Shown piece by piece: positions 7,113 through 14,313 of a stretch of 41,038 nucleotides of DNA. Position numbers and translations under genes: made by a program. The notes under the pieces are model-generated. The model was given only the letters and a program-made list of their open reading frames with translations, was not told where the DNA came from and did no database searches. How positions within the stretch are numbered: position 1 is the stretch's first letter; each line of letters begins with the position of its first letter. This DNA is from UBA5738 sp049641805 (GTDB taxonomy: Bacteria > Patescibacteriota > Minisyncoccia > Minisyncoccales > UBA5738). The stretch lies in assembly GCA_049641805.1 (NCBI GenBank), contig JBARNX010000021.1, forward strand, positions 1 through 41,038, in the 5' to 3' direction.

Positions 7113-7349
7113 ATATTTCATTTTTATAAGTTCTTTTTGTTGGTGGGTTTTTAAAAACATTTCTTGCTTCATCGCTTCGCTTCGCGAATCAAATTCGTGG
7201 TATTCCAACAATTTCCACGGTTTATATGCTTTTGTTGATTTTACTTTTCCTTGATTGTGCAAGTTTATTCTATTTTGCAAATTGGCTGTACTTCCAATGT
7301 AAATGTCATTGTTTTTTAAGCTCAGCAAGATATATGTATAGTGTTTCAT
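7095..7349 (-). CDS. Small GIY-YIG nuclease-domain protein (UvrC/YhbQ-like)
   Basis: An 84-residue single-domain GIY-YIG protein: YTYILLS gives the first half of the signature, DIYIGST the second, followed by LQNRINLHNQGKVKSTK (Arg of the active site) and a helix ending in SRSEAMKQEMFLK, where the Glu is the usual metal ligand. Such free-standing proteins are abundant in this type of genome and their role is unknown; a structure-specific DNA nuclease is likely from the fold. The last six codons (YGRIAK and TAG) overlap the 5' end of tRNA-Cys, so the gene's C-terminus is written in tRNA sequence. Upstream on the same strand is a 33-nt tRNA-Cys 5' fragment. Confidence 0.8.
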   Translation of the reverse strand: MKHYTYILLSLKNNDIYIGSTANLQNRINLHNQGKVKSTKAYKPWKLLEYHEFDSRSEAMKQEMFLKTHQQKELIKMKYGRIAK

Positions 7350-7382
7350 AGCTTTTTAACAGCTATAGATATGTTAAAAATC

Positions 7383-7433
7383 GTCATGGCGCAGCGATGA
7401 CAGACTGTCGCCTTACTACTTGGCTAACCGGCC
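7383..7433 (-). pseudogene. tRNA-Cys 5' fragment (33 nt) joined to a hairpin
   Basis: Bases 7401-7433 read on the minus strand match the 5' half of tRNA-Cys from the acceptor to anticodon base G34, with a few changes in the acceptor. The match ends at the same G34/C35 point as the insertion in the copy at 6937-7027, and is followed by the same 12 nt (TCATCGCTGCGC). Here it forms a hairpin, GTCATCGC-TGC-GCCATGAC (7383-7401). No 3' half follows. Confidence 0.7.
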
Positions 7434-7466
7434 GATGTATCAATTTAATACATTTTGGCTTATTTT

Positions 7467-7814
7467 TCAATCTTTTCCCGATTGCTTTAACTGTTCCAGA
7501 ATGGTTTCCACCTGCTGGGCCTGCGCCGGGTTGGCGTCGGGCATGAAGATGATTTTGGGCACCGGCCGCATGCGCAATTTTTTATTCAGCGCGCTTTGAA
7601 AAACCCAGGCGTTTCTTTCCATGCTTGCGACAATCTTCGTCCTTTCGCGGTCGGGGAGCACGCTGATATAAACCTTGGCTTCCTGCAAATTGCCGCTGGC
7701 TTTGACTTTGGTTATGGTGATCAGCGTTTCCCGGCTTACGGAAAAATCTCGGGCGATCATTTCGGCCAGAATATCCTGAATCAAAGTTTCAATTTTTTCA
7801 ATTCGATGGTCCAT
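7467..7814 (-). CDS. rbfA: Ribosome-binding factor A
   Basis: A 115-residue KH-like protein that binds the 30S subunit during 16S rRNA 5'-end maturation. The family hallmarks are visible: RIEKIETLIQDILAEMIARD near the N-terminus, ITKVKASGNLQEAKVYISVL, and LRMRPVPKIIFMPD at the C-terminal strand. The length is normal. It lies 34 nt downstream of infB on the same strand, the classical infB-rbfA order, so both are probably co-transcribed. Confidence 0.92.
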   Translation of the reverse strand: MDHRIEKIETLIQDILAEMIARDFSVSRETLITITKVKASGNLQEAKVYISVLPDRERTKIVASMERNAWVFQSALNKKLRMRPVPKIIFMPDANPAQAQQVETILEQLKQSGKD

Positions 7815-7848
7815 ATAAAAATGTAAAGCGAAAAGTTTAAAGTAAAAT

Positions 7849-9348
7849 CTAGAAGTTTTTCTCTTGGGTGTAAAAAACCAAATAGTCGCCTTCTTGAATT
7901 TTTTCCTGGCCTTCGTAGAGAATGCCCACTTCTTCGCCTTTGCGGGCTTCGGCGATATCTTTTTTATTTTTTTGCAGATTGATCAACCGACCCTGTCCGG
8001 CCGGAGATTCACCCCGGAAAACCTCGATTTTGACGCCTTTTTTCACTTCGCCTTCGACAACTTTGCCGCCCACGATCTGGCGGCTTTTTTCCGCCCAGAA
8101 GCTTAACAAGACTTTCAATTTGCCGATGTCCTTGCGTTCGATTTGCGGTACCTTCATTCTTTCCATATACGCGCGCAGCCATTCAATCATTTCGTAGATT
8201 ATTTCAAAGTTCATCACCCTGATTTTCTCCCGCTCGGCCATTATTTTGGCGTCATTGCCGGTTTTCACTTTGAAGCCGATAATAACCGCGCCGCTTGAGC
8301 GCGCCATCTTTACATCATTGAGATTTATCTCGCCCGCGCCGGTGCTTAATATGTCGAAAGCGGTTTCGGTTTGGGGAATTTGGCCGATGGTTTCTTTCAG
8401 CACTTCCAACGACCCCAGAACATCGGCCTTGAGCACGATGTTGATGATTTTTTGGCCTTCTTTTTTCGCGGCCGGAATTTTATCCGCGGCGGCCTTCGCA
8501 ATCCGGCCAAGCTCGGTTTTAACGAAGTTTTGCGCCGCTTCCATACCGGCCATAGTCTGGAACGATTCGCCGATTACAGGCACGGTTTCAAACCCGATTG
8601 CCATTGCCGGCTGGGAAGGAAGGAGGGTATCAATCTTTTTGCCGCGCGAATCTTCAAGGCTTTTTATTTTTCCAAAAGCGGTCGCGGTGGCAATAACTGT
8701 TCCCGGATTTAAAACGCCGTCTTGAAGCAGGATACTGGCGCTGGGGCCGCGGCGATGATCAAGCGAGGATTCGATAATTATGCCGCGCGCGGGTGAGTTC
8801 GGATCGGCCTGCAGGTTTTCCATCTCGGCGACCAAGATCACCATTTCCAACAGATCATCAATGCCTTTGCCCGATTTGGCCGAAACTCCGATTGCGGGAA
8901 TGTTACCGCCCCAGTCTTCGACCGTAATGTCTTCTTTTTGCAATTCGCGCTTGACTTTTTCGGGATTGGCCCCGGGAAGATCGATTTTGTTCATCGCCAC
9001 GATCATCGGAATGCCGGCTTTTTTAATGGCCGCGATCGCTTCTTTTGTTTGGGGTTTCAGTCCTTCTTCGGCCGCGACCACAAGAATCGCGATATCCGCG
9101 ATCCGCGATCCGCGCAAGCGCATTTGCGAAAAAGCTTCGTGGCCCGGGGTGTCGATGAAGGTGATTTTTTTTCCTTTGAAATCCGCCACCGACGCGCCGA
9201 TGTGCTGGGTGATGCCGCCGGATTCTTTGTCGGCCACGCGAGTCTCGCGGATGTAATCCAAAATCGAGGTCTTGCCGTGATCGACATGGCCCATAACGAC
9301 GACAACGGGAGGGCGGGTGATTAAGCTGGATTTGATCTTGGTAGTCAT
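7849..9348 (-). CDS. infB: Translation initiation factor IF-2 (short form)
   Basis: A 499-residue GTPase that delivers fMet-tRNA to the 30S subunit. The G1 motif GHVDHGKTS is near residue 20, then G3 DTPGHEAF, G4 NKID and G5 SAKSGKG, followed by domains II, III and the C-terminal domain with GEVKKGVKIEVFRG. E. coli IF-2 is about 890 residues; here the N-terminal IF2-N domains are missing and only about 15 residues precede the G domain. This is usual for reduced genomes of this type. The spacer before its ATG is an AT-rich repeat also found before ftsH and glyS. Confidence 0.96.
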   Translation of the reverse strand: MTTKIKSSLITRPPVVVVMGHVDHGKTSILDYIRETRVADKESGGITQHIGASVADFKGKKITFIDTPGHEAFSQMRLRGSRIADIAILVVAAEEGLKPQTKEAIAAIKKAGIPMIVAMNKIDLPGANPEKVKRELQKEDITVEDWGGNIPAIGVSAKSGKGIDDLLEMVILVAEMENLQADPNSPARGIIIESSLDHRRGPSASILLQDGVLNPGTVIATATAFGKIKSLEDSRGKKIDTLLPSQPAMAIGFETVPVIGESFQTMAGMEAAQNFVKTELGRIAKAAADKIPAAKKEGQKIINIVLKADVLGSLEVLKETIGQIPQTETAFDILSTGAGEINLNDVKMARSSGAVIIGFKVKTGNDAKIMAEREKIRVMNFEIIYEMIEWLRAYMERMKVPQIERKDIGKLKVLLSFWAEKSRQIVGGKVVEGEVKKGVKIEVFRGESPAGQGRLINLQKNKKDIAEARKGEEVGILYEGQEKIQEGDYLVFYTQEKNF

Positions 9349-9478
9349 TTTAATTTAAAATGTAAATATCAAAGATCAAAATGACAATGTAAAATTTTAA
9401 AATGTCACGGTTTGGAAATTTTACAACTTTACACTGTCATTTTTCATTTTGATTTTTCAATTTTGATTTATTTTTGGC
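9349..9478. repeat. AT-rich palindromic spacer repeat (before infB)
   Basis: The spacer between the DUF4446 gene and infB contains AAATATCAAAGATCAAAATG next to the infB start and a fold-back pair formed by AATGACAATGTAAA and TTTACACTGTCATT. The 3' end of the DUF4446 gene lies within the outer part. Similar sequence precedes ftsH (13123-13243) and glyS (23587-23704). Confidence 0.65.
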
Positions 9479-9826
9479 GATTTCGATGGCTTGTTTTTCT
9501 TCTTCGGCGAGCTTGAATTCGGAAGTTCCCTGCTTGACCGGTTTGCCGTAGACGCGGTTGCCGTCGCGCGAGAACAGGCTGGTGACGACCGCGCCGTTGT
9601 CGTTGCCGTCGAGTATGGCCAGAGAAAAGCTCTGGTTGCCGCCAAAACCTTCAAAAGGATTGAACCTGACCATTCCGACTTTGTCCACATTGGCCACGCT
9701 TTCTTCCTTCAGAGCGGCCATTTCCGATTTAATCTGCTTGCATTCTTCTTCCAGGCTTTTGAATTGCGCCAAAATCTCATCAATATTTTGCGGTTCCGTG
9801 GTTGGTTTTTTTTGGAAAAAAGACAT
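9437..9826 (-). CDS. DUF4446 family protein
   Basis: A 129-residue protein. A coiled-coil-prone N-terminal half (IDEILAQFKSLEEECKQIKSEMAALKEE) is followed by the DUF4446 signature VGMVRFNPFEGFGGNQSFSL, AILDGNDNGAVVTSLFSRDG and RVYGKPV, ending in a Lys-rich tail. The function is unknown. Firmicute and CPR homologues usually carry a membrane segment before the coiled coil; here it is absent, so this version is probably soluble. It precedes infB on the same strand. Confidence 0.8.
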   Translation of the reverse strand: MSFFQKKPTTEPQNIDEILAQFKSLEEECKQIKSEMAALKEESVANVDKVGMVRFNPFEGFGGNQSFSLAILDGNDNGAVVTSLFSRDGNRVYGKPVKQGTSEFKLAEEEKQAIEIAKNKSKLKNQNEK

Positions 9827-9940
9827 AAAAGTATAATGTCAAAATATCAAATTTTCAATGTCAAAAAAAGGAGTGCGGTGTATCAAAAGTCGCATATGCG
9901 ATCCTCGGCCGCCTTCGCTAAAGCTACGGCGAGCTAAAAG

Positions 9941-10027
9941 CGGTGGGAGGAGGAGTCGAACCTCCGATACCCTTTCGGGCATAACGGTTTTCGAAACCGT
10001 CCCATTCGGCCACTCTGGCATCCCACC
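9941..10027 (-). tRNA. tRNA-Ser(CGA)
   Basis: Class II tRNA with acceptor GGTGGGA/TCCCACC, discriminator G, anticodon arm ACGGT-TTCGAAA-ACCGT giving CGA, variable arm ATGCCCGAAAGGGTATC and T-stem GGAGG/CCTCC. CCA is not encoded; C follows the discriminator. Confidence 0.93.
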
Positions 10028-10049
10028 AAATTTTGCGGGCAAAATTTGG
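10026..10049. repeat. Perfect hairpin CCAAATTTTG-CGGG-CAAAATTTGG
   Basis: Ten-base-pair perfect arms abut the 5' end of tRNA-Ser(CGA). A near copy, CAAATTTTG-TTTG-CAAAATTTG, abuts the 3' end of tRNA-Leu(GAG) at 10405-10426. Both sit in AT-rich spacers that also contain GTAATTGGTATTTGGTAATT-like repeats. Confidence 0.6.
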
Positions 10050-10214
10050 AGTAATTCGTAATTGGTATTTGGTAATTTGGAAAATACGAAATACTTGGAA
10101 TACCGAAAGCAAAATTTTCCCAACTACAAATTAACGCAAAAATAAAAAAACAACCGATTGCGGAATAGGCAACAGGTTATTCATAGCATTTTTTAAGCGG
10201 GAACGCAACAAAAG

Positions 10215-10287
10215 TGGGCGATAAGGGACTCGAACCCCTGGCATCTACAGTGTAAATGTAGCGCTCTACCGGCTGAGCTAATCGCCC
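10215..10287 (-). tRNA. tRNA-Val(UAC)
   Basis: Acceptor GGGCGAT/ATCGCCC, discriminator A, D-stem GCTC/GAGC, anticodon arm CTACA-TTTACAC-TGTAG giving UAC, and T-arm AGGGGTTCGAGTCCCTT. CCA is not encoded; C follows the discriminator. Confidence 0.94.
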
Positions 10288-10300
10288 AAATATACAAAAT

Positions 10301-10426
10301 GCAGTAATTAGTGTGAGTAATTTGTATTTAGGGAACAAATTTTGCCGTAAATATACAAAATCATTTCTTCCCCCTAATTACTAAGTACCAATTACTAATT
10401 ACTGCAAATTTTGTTTGCAAAATTTG
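10301..10426. repeat. AT-rich inverted repeat between tRNA-Val(UAC) and tRNA-Leu(GAG)
   Basis: GCAGTAATTAGT (10301-10312) is a perfect reverse complement of ACTAATTACTGC (10394-10405). CAAATTTTG-TTTG-CAAAATTTG follows at 10405-10426. The stretch contains the AATTAC-AAGTACC-AATTACTAATTAC motif and no ORF. Confidence 0.6.
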
Positions 10427-10429
10427 TTG

Positions 10430-10513
10430 TGCCCGGGGCGAGACTTGAACTCGCACGGGGTTGAGCCCACTAGCACCTCAAGCTAGCTCGTATACCAATT
10501 TCGACACCCGGGC
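10430..10513 (-). tRNA. tRNA-Leu(GAG)
   Basis: Class II tRNA with acceptor GCCCGGG/CCCGGGC, discriminator A, anticodon arm CTAGC-TTGAGGT-GCTAG giving GAG, and a long variable arm. The acceptor is the same as in tRNA-Leu(UAA). CCA is not encoded; C follows the discriminator. Confidence 0.93.
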
Positions 10514-10588
10514 AAATCCCGTTTTAGCGGGATGGCTGATAGTTTGCGGTTGTTGGTTCGCGGAAAACCGATTTAAAGCAAGAAGCTT

Positions 10589-10972
10589 TTAGGCTTCTTG
10601 CTTTGTTTCCTTGGCCGCGGGTTTGGCTTCAACTCTTTTAATGCGGGAGCGTTTGCCTTTGGCAGTGCGCATATAATAGATTTTGGCGCGGCGGATTTTG
10701 CCGATTTTGATCACTTCAATCCTGTCAATGATCGGCGAGTGGAGCGGGAATATCTTTTCCACGCCCACGCCCGAAGCGATCTTGCGCACCGTGATGGCCG
10801 CGCCGGTTTCGTTTCCGTGTTTGCGGCACAAAACCAGACCTTCAAACATTTGGATTTTATCCTTGTCTTTGTCTTTATATTTTTGATAGACGCGCACCGT
10901 ATCTCCTGCCTTTATTACCGGCAGGCTTTGTTTTTTATTCGGTTGTGAAAACTCCGCGATTTGCTTTTCCAT
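10589..10972 (-). CDS. rplS: 50S ribosomal protein L19 (bL19)
   Basis: A 127-residue protein with the bL19 core: FKAGDTV-type segment (IKAGDTVRVYQKYKDKDKDK), IQMFEGLVLCRKHGNETGAAITVRKIASGVGVEKIFPLHSPIIDRIEV split over the centre, and KIRRAKIYYMRTAKGKRSRIK near the C-terminus. bL19 sits at the 30S-50S interface. A short Lys/Ala/Glu-rich tail extends past the usual end. It is flanked by tRNA genes, not by trmD or rimM as in many bacteria. Confidence 0.95.
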   Translation of the reverse strand: MEKQIAEFSQPNKKQSLPVIKAGDTVRVYQKYKDKDKDKIQMFEGLVLCRKHGNETGAAITVRKIASGVGVEKIFPLHSPIIDRIEVIKIGKIRRAKIYYMRTAKGKRSRIKRVEAKPAAKETKQEA

Positions 10973-11049
10973 AGTGTTATTTATTCTAAAATTGGATTTT
11001 GATCTGACAAGTGATTACTTTAAACTAAATTTGCTTAAAAGTCAAAGTG

Positions 11050-11121
11050 TGGGCAGTACAGGATTTGAACCTGTGACCCCTACTATGTCAAAGTAGTGCG
11101 CTACCCCTGCGCCAACTGCCC
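11050..11121 (-). tRNA. tRNA-Val(GAC)
   Basis: Acceptor GGGCAGT/ACTGCCC, discriminator A, D-arm GCGCAGGGGTAGCGC, anticodon arm CTACT-TTGACAT-AGTAG giving GAC, T-stem ACAGG/CCTGT. CCA is not encoded; C follows the discriminator. Confidence 0.94.
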
Positions 11122-11138
11122 GTATTTAATTTTGTTTG

Positions 11139-11212
11139 TGGGCGTGGATGGACTCGAACCATCGACCCCGGCTTTATAAGAGCCGTGCTCTAACCGGCTG
11201 AGCTACACGCCC
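11139..11212 (-). tRNA. tRNA-Ile(UAU)
   Basis: Acceptor GGGCGTG/CACGCCC, discriminator A, D-arm GCTCAGCCGGTTAGAGC, anticodon arm CGGCT-CTTATAA-AGCCG, T-stem GATGG/CCATC. The anticodon loop reads UAU, which decodes AUA directly. Most bacteria instead use a CAU tRNA modified to lysidine by TilS. CCA is not encoded; C follows the discriminator. Confidence 0.92.
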
Positions 11213-11233
11213 AAATAAATTTTATTATTTTCA

Positions 11234-11270
11234 TCATAAGAGTCGAGCTCTACCACTGAGCTACACGCGC
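11234..11270 (-). pseudogene. tRNA 5' fragment resembling tRNA-Ile(UAU)
   Basis: The minus strand reads an acceptor 5' strand GCGCGTG, TA, a good D-arm GCTCAGTGGTAGAGC and CGACTCTTATGA, which corresponds to the anticodon stem 5' strand and loop. The 3' half is missing and replaced by AT-rich sequence. It shares most positions with the intact tRNA-Ile(UAU) located just downstream and looks like a remnant of a duplicated tRNA gene. Confidence 0.6.
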
Positions 11271-11292
11271 GCAGCAACCGTGGGGCGATTGC

Positions 11293-13122
11293 TTATTTCT
11301 TCACGATCCCGATAAGAGTTTCGTACTCTTCTTTTTCAATGGTTTCTTTTTCGATCAGTTTTTGAGCGATCTTTTCCAGAATATCGCGCTTTTCCATCAG
11401 GATCTTTTGCGCCAGTTCATGGCCTTCGTTGATTATTTTGGCCACTTCTTCGTCAATCTTGGCCGCCACTTGTTCGGAATAATTGCGCTGGCTTTCGAAT
11501 TCCCGGCCCAGAAACGCCAATTCTTCTTTTTCGCCGAAAACAATCGATCCCAGCGGCGACATCCCGTATTCTTTTACCATTTTTCGGGCGATTTTTGAAG
11601 CGACTTTCAAGTCGTTGGAAGCGCCCGTCGATGATTGGCCGAAGATTATTTTTTCCGCGGACAAGCCGCCCAAAAGCATAGCGATTTCGGCGATAAAATC
11701 ATCCTTGGTGCGCAATTTTTTTTCTTCGGTCGGAGTTTTTAATGTGTAGCCGGCGGCCATTCCGCGCGAAATGATGGAAATTTTGCGCACCGGTTCGGCT
11801 CCTGGCAGGGAAGATGAAACCAGCGCGTGGCCGGATTCGTGGTACGCGGCGATTTTTTTCTCGTCTTTTGAAAGCAGATGGCTTCTTTTCTCCGGCCCCA
11901 GCATCACTTTTTCAATCGATTCCAGAAATTCGGTTTGGAATATTTCAGTCTTGTTGCGTTTTGCCGCCAGCAAGGCCGCTTCGTTAACCACATTGGCCAG
12001 ATCCGCGCCCGAAAATCCCGGGGTGCGTTCGGCAACCTCGCGCAGCTTGATGTCTTTGGCCAAAGGTTTTTGGCGGCAGTGGATATTTAAAACCGCCTCG
12101 CGGTCGTTGGCGTCGGGAAGGTCCAAAACAATGCGGCGGTCAAACCGTCCGGGGCGCAATAATGCCGGATCCAGATACTCGGGCCGGTTGGTGGCGCCCA
12201 TAACAATGATGCCTTCGCCGCTTTCGATGCCGTCCATTTCCGCCAATATCTGGTTTAAAGTTTGTTCGCGTTCTTCGTGCCCGCCGGTTAAACCCACGCC
12301 GCGCACTTTGCCGATGGAGTCGATTTCGTCGATGAAGATGATCGCTCGTTTTACTTTGTGCGCTTGTTCAAACAAGCTGCGCACGCGGCTGGCGCCCACA
12401 CCCACGAAAAGTTCGATGAATTCCGAACCGGAAATCGAGAAGAACGGCACATTGGCTTCATTGGCGATGGCTTTGGCCAGCAAGGTTTTTCCGGTGCCGG
12501 GCAACCCCATCAATAAGACTCCGCGCGGGATTTTCGCGCCCATTTTCAGATATTTTTCCGGGTTTTTCAAAAAGTCGATGATTTCGTTTAGTTCTTCTTT
12601 GGCCTCTTTTAATCCGGCAACATCGTTGAAGGTGGTTTTTTCTTTCGGGTTGCCGCCGCCCAGTATTCTGGTTTTGGCTTTGGTGAAATCAAAAGCCTGC
12701 ATGGCGTTGCCTTTTGCCTGGCGGAATATCAGCATCAGGATAATGACAAAAACCAGCAGAGGCAGAACGCTGCCCAATAAAAGCGGGGCAAGCCATGTCC
12801 AAATGCTTGTGTCTTGTTTTGATTCAAAGTTTATCTTTTCCAGACTTGCTTTGTCGGCGCCCAGATTGACCAAGGTTTGGGAAAGCGAGGAATCGATTTC
12901 TTTTTCCGCGGTTGCCGGGGGAGTGTCGTCATTGTAGGTTATCGTCAGGGTGTTGTCGGTAACTGCGACATCTTTCACTTTTGACTGGTTGATATCCAAA
13001 ACCAATTGAGAAAGGGATATTTGTTTGGGATCTTCGACTTTCGGCGAAGACAACGAAAACAACCCGGCGATAAGCGCCAGAAATACGACTACAAGCGCGA
13101 AATTTTTGAAAAAACCAGTCAT
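11293..13122 (-). CDS. ftsH: ATP-dependent zinc metalloprotease FtsH
   Basis: A 609-residue membrane AAA+ protease that degrades membrane and short-lived proteins. Transmembrane helices are at about residues 6-26 and 112-136, enclosing the small periplasmic domain. The AAA module follows with Walker A MGLPGTGKT near residue 205 (the common GPPGTGKT has Leu in place of the first Pro), pore motif FVGVG, Walker B IIFIDEID, and the second region ending LRPGRFDRR. The M41 zinc site HESGH is at about residues 428-432, and the third ligand lies in the GASNDLKVAS block. The length is close to the usual 610-650. It lies downstream of rpsA with an AT-rich repeat between them. Confidence 0.97.
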   Translation of the reverse strand: MTGFFKNFALVVVFLALIAGLFSLSSPKVEDPKQISLSQLVLDINQSKVKDVAVTDNTLTITYNDDTPPATAEKEIDSSLSQTLVNLGADKASLEKINFESKQDTSIWTWLAPLLLGSVLPLLVFVIILMLIFRQAKGNAMQAFDFTKAKTRILGGGNPKEKTTFNDVAGLKEAKEELNEIIDFLKNPEKYLKMGAKIPRGVLLMGLPGTGKTLLAKAIANEANVPFFSISGSEFIELFVGVGASRVRSLFEQAHKVKRAIIFIDEIDSIGKVRGVGLTGGHEEREQTLNQILAEMDGIESGEGIIVMGATNRPEYLDPALLRPGRFDRRIVLDLPDANDREAVLNIHCRQKPLAKDIKLREVAERTPGFSGADLANVVNEAALLAAKRNKTEIFQTEFLESIEKVMLGPEKRSHLLSKDEKKIAAYHESGHALVSSSLPGAEPVRKISIISRGMAAGYTLKTPTEEKKLRTKDDFIAEIAMLLGGLSAEKIIFGQSSTGASNDLKVASKIARKMVKEYGMSPLGSIVFGEKEELAFLGREFESQRNYSEQVAAKIDEEVAKIINEGHELAQKILMEKRDILEKIAQKLIEKETIEKEEYETLIGIVKK

Positions 13123-13243
13123 TAAATCAAAATGTAAAAATCAAAGATCAAAATGGCAATTTAAAATGTAAAATGTCGGGATTCAAACATTTTATAATTT
13201 TGCATTGTCATTTTCCATTTTGATTTTTTAACTTTAAATTTTA
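13123..13243. repeat. AT-rich palindromic spacer repeat (before ftsH)
   Basis: The 121-nt spacer between rpsA and ftsH contains AAAAATCAAAGATCAAAATG next to the ftsH start, and fold-back pairs between AATGGCAAT/ATTGTCATT and ACATTTT/AAAATGT. It shares the core AAATCAAAGATCAAAAT with the spacers before infB and glyS. Confidence 0.65.
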
Positions 13244-14074
13244 CTATTTCTGTTCGCCTTCTTCCTTTAAAGAGAGGAACACTTTGCCGTTGCTGATCTC
13301 GATGACCTTGGCTTTGGTTTTGCCGCCAATCTTGAAGTTTTCCGAAAGATTTTGGGCGAATTTTTCCGGGATTTGCGCCACCGGGATCAGGCCTTCGATA
13401 TTTTCCGCACCGAAACGCACAAAGATGCCGAATTCCATCACGCCGGTGACATCGCCTTCGATTTCCTGGCCGATTTGGTATTTTTTCAAGCGTTCTTCGC
13501 GCATTTCGATCTCGGCCATTTTTTCCGACAGGATAATTTCGCCGGTTTTGGGTTTGAGGTTTAGAATCCTTACCGAAAGGTCGGTACCCACGAATTTTTG
13601 AAGTTCTTTCAGTATCTTGTCCGGATCGCCGCCCATAACCTTGGGGTAATGCGCGCTGGCCAGCTGGGATACGGGCAAAAACGCCGGCAGTCCGGCAACT
13701 TTGGCGATCAAGCCGCCTTTGTTGGCGCCCATGATCTTGATTGTAACCGGAGTGCGGTTTTCCAAACTGTCTTTCAATTCGTCCCAAACCAATTTGCGCG
13801 TGGCGCCGCTGACCGATAATTCAATGTATCCGTCTTCGTTTTCCAAGCTGGAAATCTTGGCCGAAATAGAATCGCCTTCCTTGATATCCTTCAGGCGGTC
13901 TTTGATTTCGTAAAATTCCTTGCCGTAAACGATGCCGGTGCCGATCGCGCCCAAGTCCACGAAAAGGGACGAACGCTCCTGGACGATAACCGTTCCTTTA
14001 ACAATTTCTCCGGCTTTCGGAGGATTAATTGAAGCAACAGGAGCGATGCTGCTTTTAGGTGTTTCTTTTGTCAT
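13244..14074 (-). CDS. rpsA: S1-domain RNA-binding protein (ribosomal protein S1-like)
   Basis: A 276-residue protein with three S1/OB-fold repeats at about residues 20-92, 105-185 and 200-272. Each shows the S1 pattern, for example GEIVKGTVIVQERSSLFVDLG in the first and GDVTGVMEFGIFVRFGAENIEGLIP in the third. E. coli S1 has six repeats; three to four are common in small genomes. It would bring mRNA to the 30S subunit. A longer open frame upstream to 14383 is not credible as protein; the ATG at 14074 follows a promoter whose -10 ends 7 nt before it. If the message is leaderless, it is notable that S1 itself is one. Confidence 0.85.
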   Translation of the reverse strand: MTKETPKSSIAPVASINPPKAGEIVKGTVIVQERSSLFVDLGAIGTGIVYGKEFYEIKDRLKDIKEGDSISAKISSLENEDGYIELSVSGATRKLVWDELKDSLENRTPVTIKIMGANKGGLIAKVAGLPAFLPVSQLASAHYPKVMGGDPDKILKELQKFVGTDLSVRILNLKPKTGEIILSEKMAEIEMREERLKKYQIGQEIEGDVTGVMEFGIFVRFGAENIEGLIPVAQIPEKFAQNLSENFKIGGKTKAKVIEISNGKVFLSLKEEGEQK

Positions 14075-14081
14075 AATCTTC

Positions 14082-14110
14082 ACCCTACAACATTTCTCTT
14101 TATTTTTCAA
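14082..14110 (-). promoter_or_regulatory. Predicted promoter of rpsA (leaderless)
   Basis: On the minus strand TTGAAA (14110-14105), a 17-nt spacer and TAGGGT (14087-14082). The rpsA ATG starts 7 nt after the -10 box. The AGGGTG at this place could alternatively act as a Shine-Dalgarno sequence of a longer transcript. Confidence 0.5.
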
Positions 14111-14163
14111 GTGGTTTGTAATGGTTTGTAATGATTTTTTAAGTTTGCATTTGAATTCGCATT

Positions 14164-14191
14164 TGTAGGGGCGAAAACATGGTTTCGCCCA
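14164..14191. repeat. Intergenic hairpin GGGCGAAA-ACATGG-TTTCGCCC
   Basis: Perfect 8-bp arms preceded by GTAGG and followed by ACAT, in the divergent spacer between rpsA and the AAA ATPase gene. It resembles the GTAGGGGCGGGC hairpin at 15623-15651. Confidence 0.55.
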
Positions 14192-14233
14192 CATTAGAAT
14201 TGTATAGGTTTGAGGGTGTAGAGTTATGTTGGC

Positions 14234-14293
14234 AAAGTTTTCAATGGTGGTGAAAACAAATGGTGGAAAGTTTTCATTGACATTGAAAACTTT
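14234..14293. promoter_or_regulatory. Two operator-like palindromes over the ATPase promoter
   Basis: AAAGTTTTCA (14267-14276) and TGAAAACTTT (14284-14293) form a perfect 10-bp palindrome with a 7-nt centre that contains the -35 box. A second copy, AAAGTTTTCA (14234-14243) with TGAAAAC (14251-14257), lies about 33 bp upstream, three helical turns away. This arrangement suggests a cooperative repressor site. Confidence 0.55.
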
Positions 14294-14305
14294 TTGATTT
14301 AAAAT
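14277..14305 (+). promoter_or_regulatory. Promoter of the AAA/DUF4143 ATPase (leaderless)
   Basis: Perfect TTGACA (14277-14282), 17-nt spacer, TAAAAT (14300-14305). The start codon ATG at 14314 is 8 nt after the -10 box, so the transcript probably begins at or within two bases of the ATG. Confidence 0.7.
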
Positions 14306-14313
14306 CGGGTCAT

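Noticed and set aside
13161..13787. 208-codon minus-strand frame rich in Arg/Gly overlapping rpsA
   Set aside because: It is a second reading frame of the S1-domain gene. The overlapping frame has clear S1 repeats, while this one has a skewed R/G/Q composition typical of a shadow.
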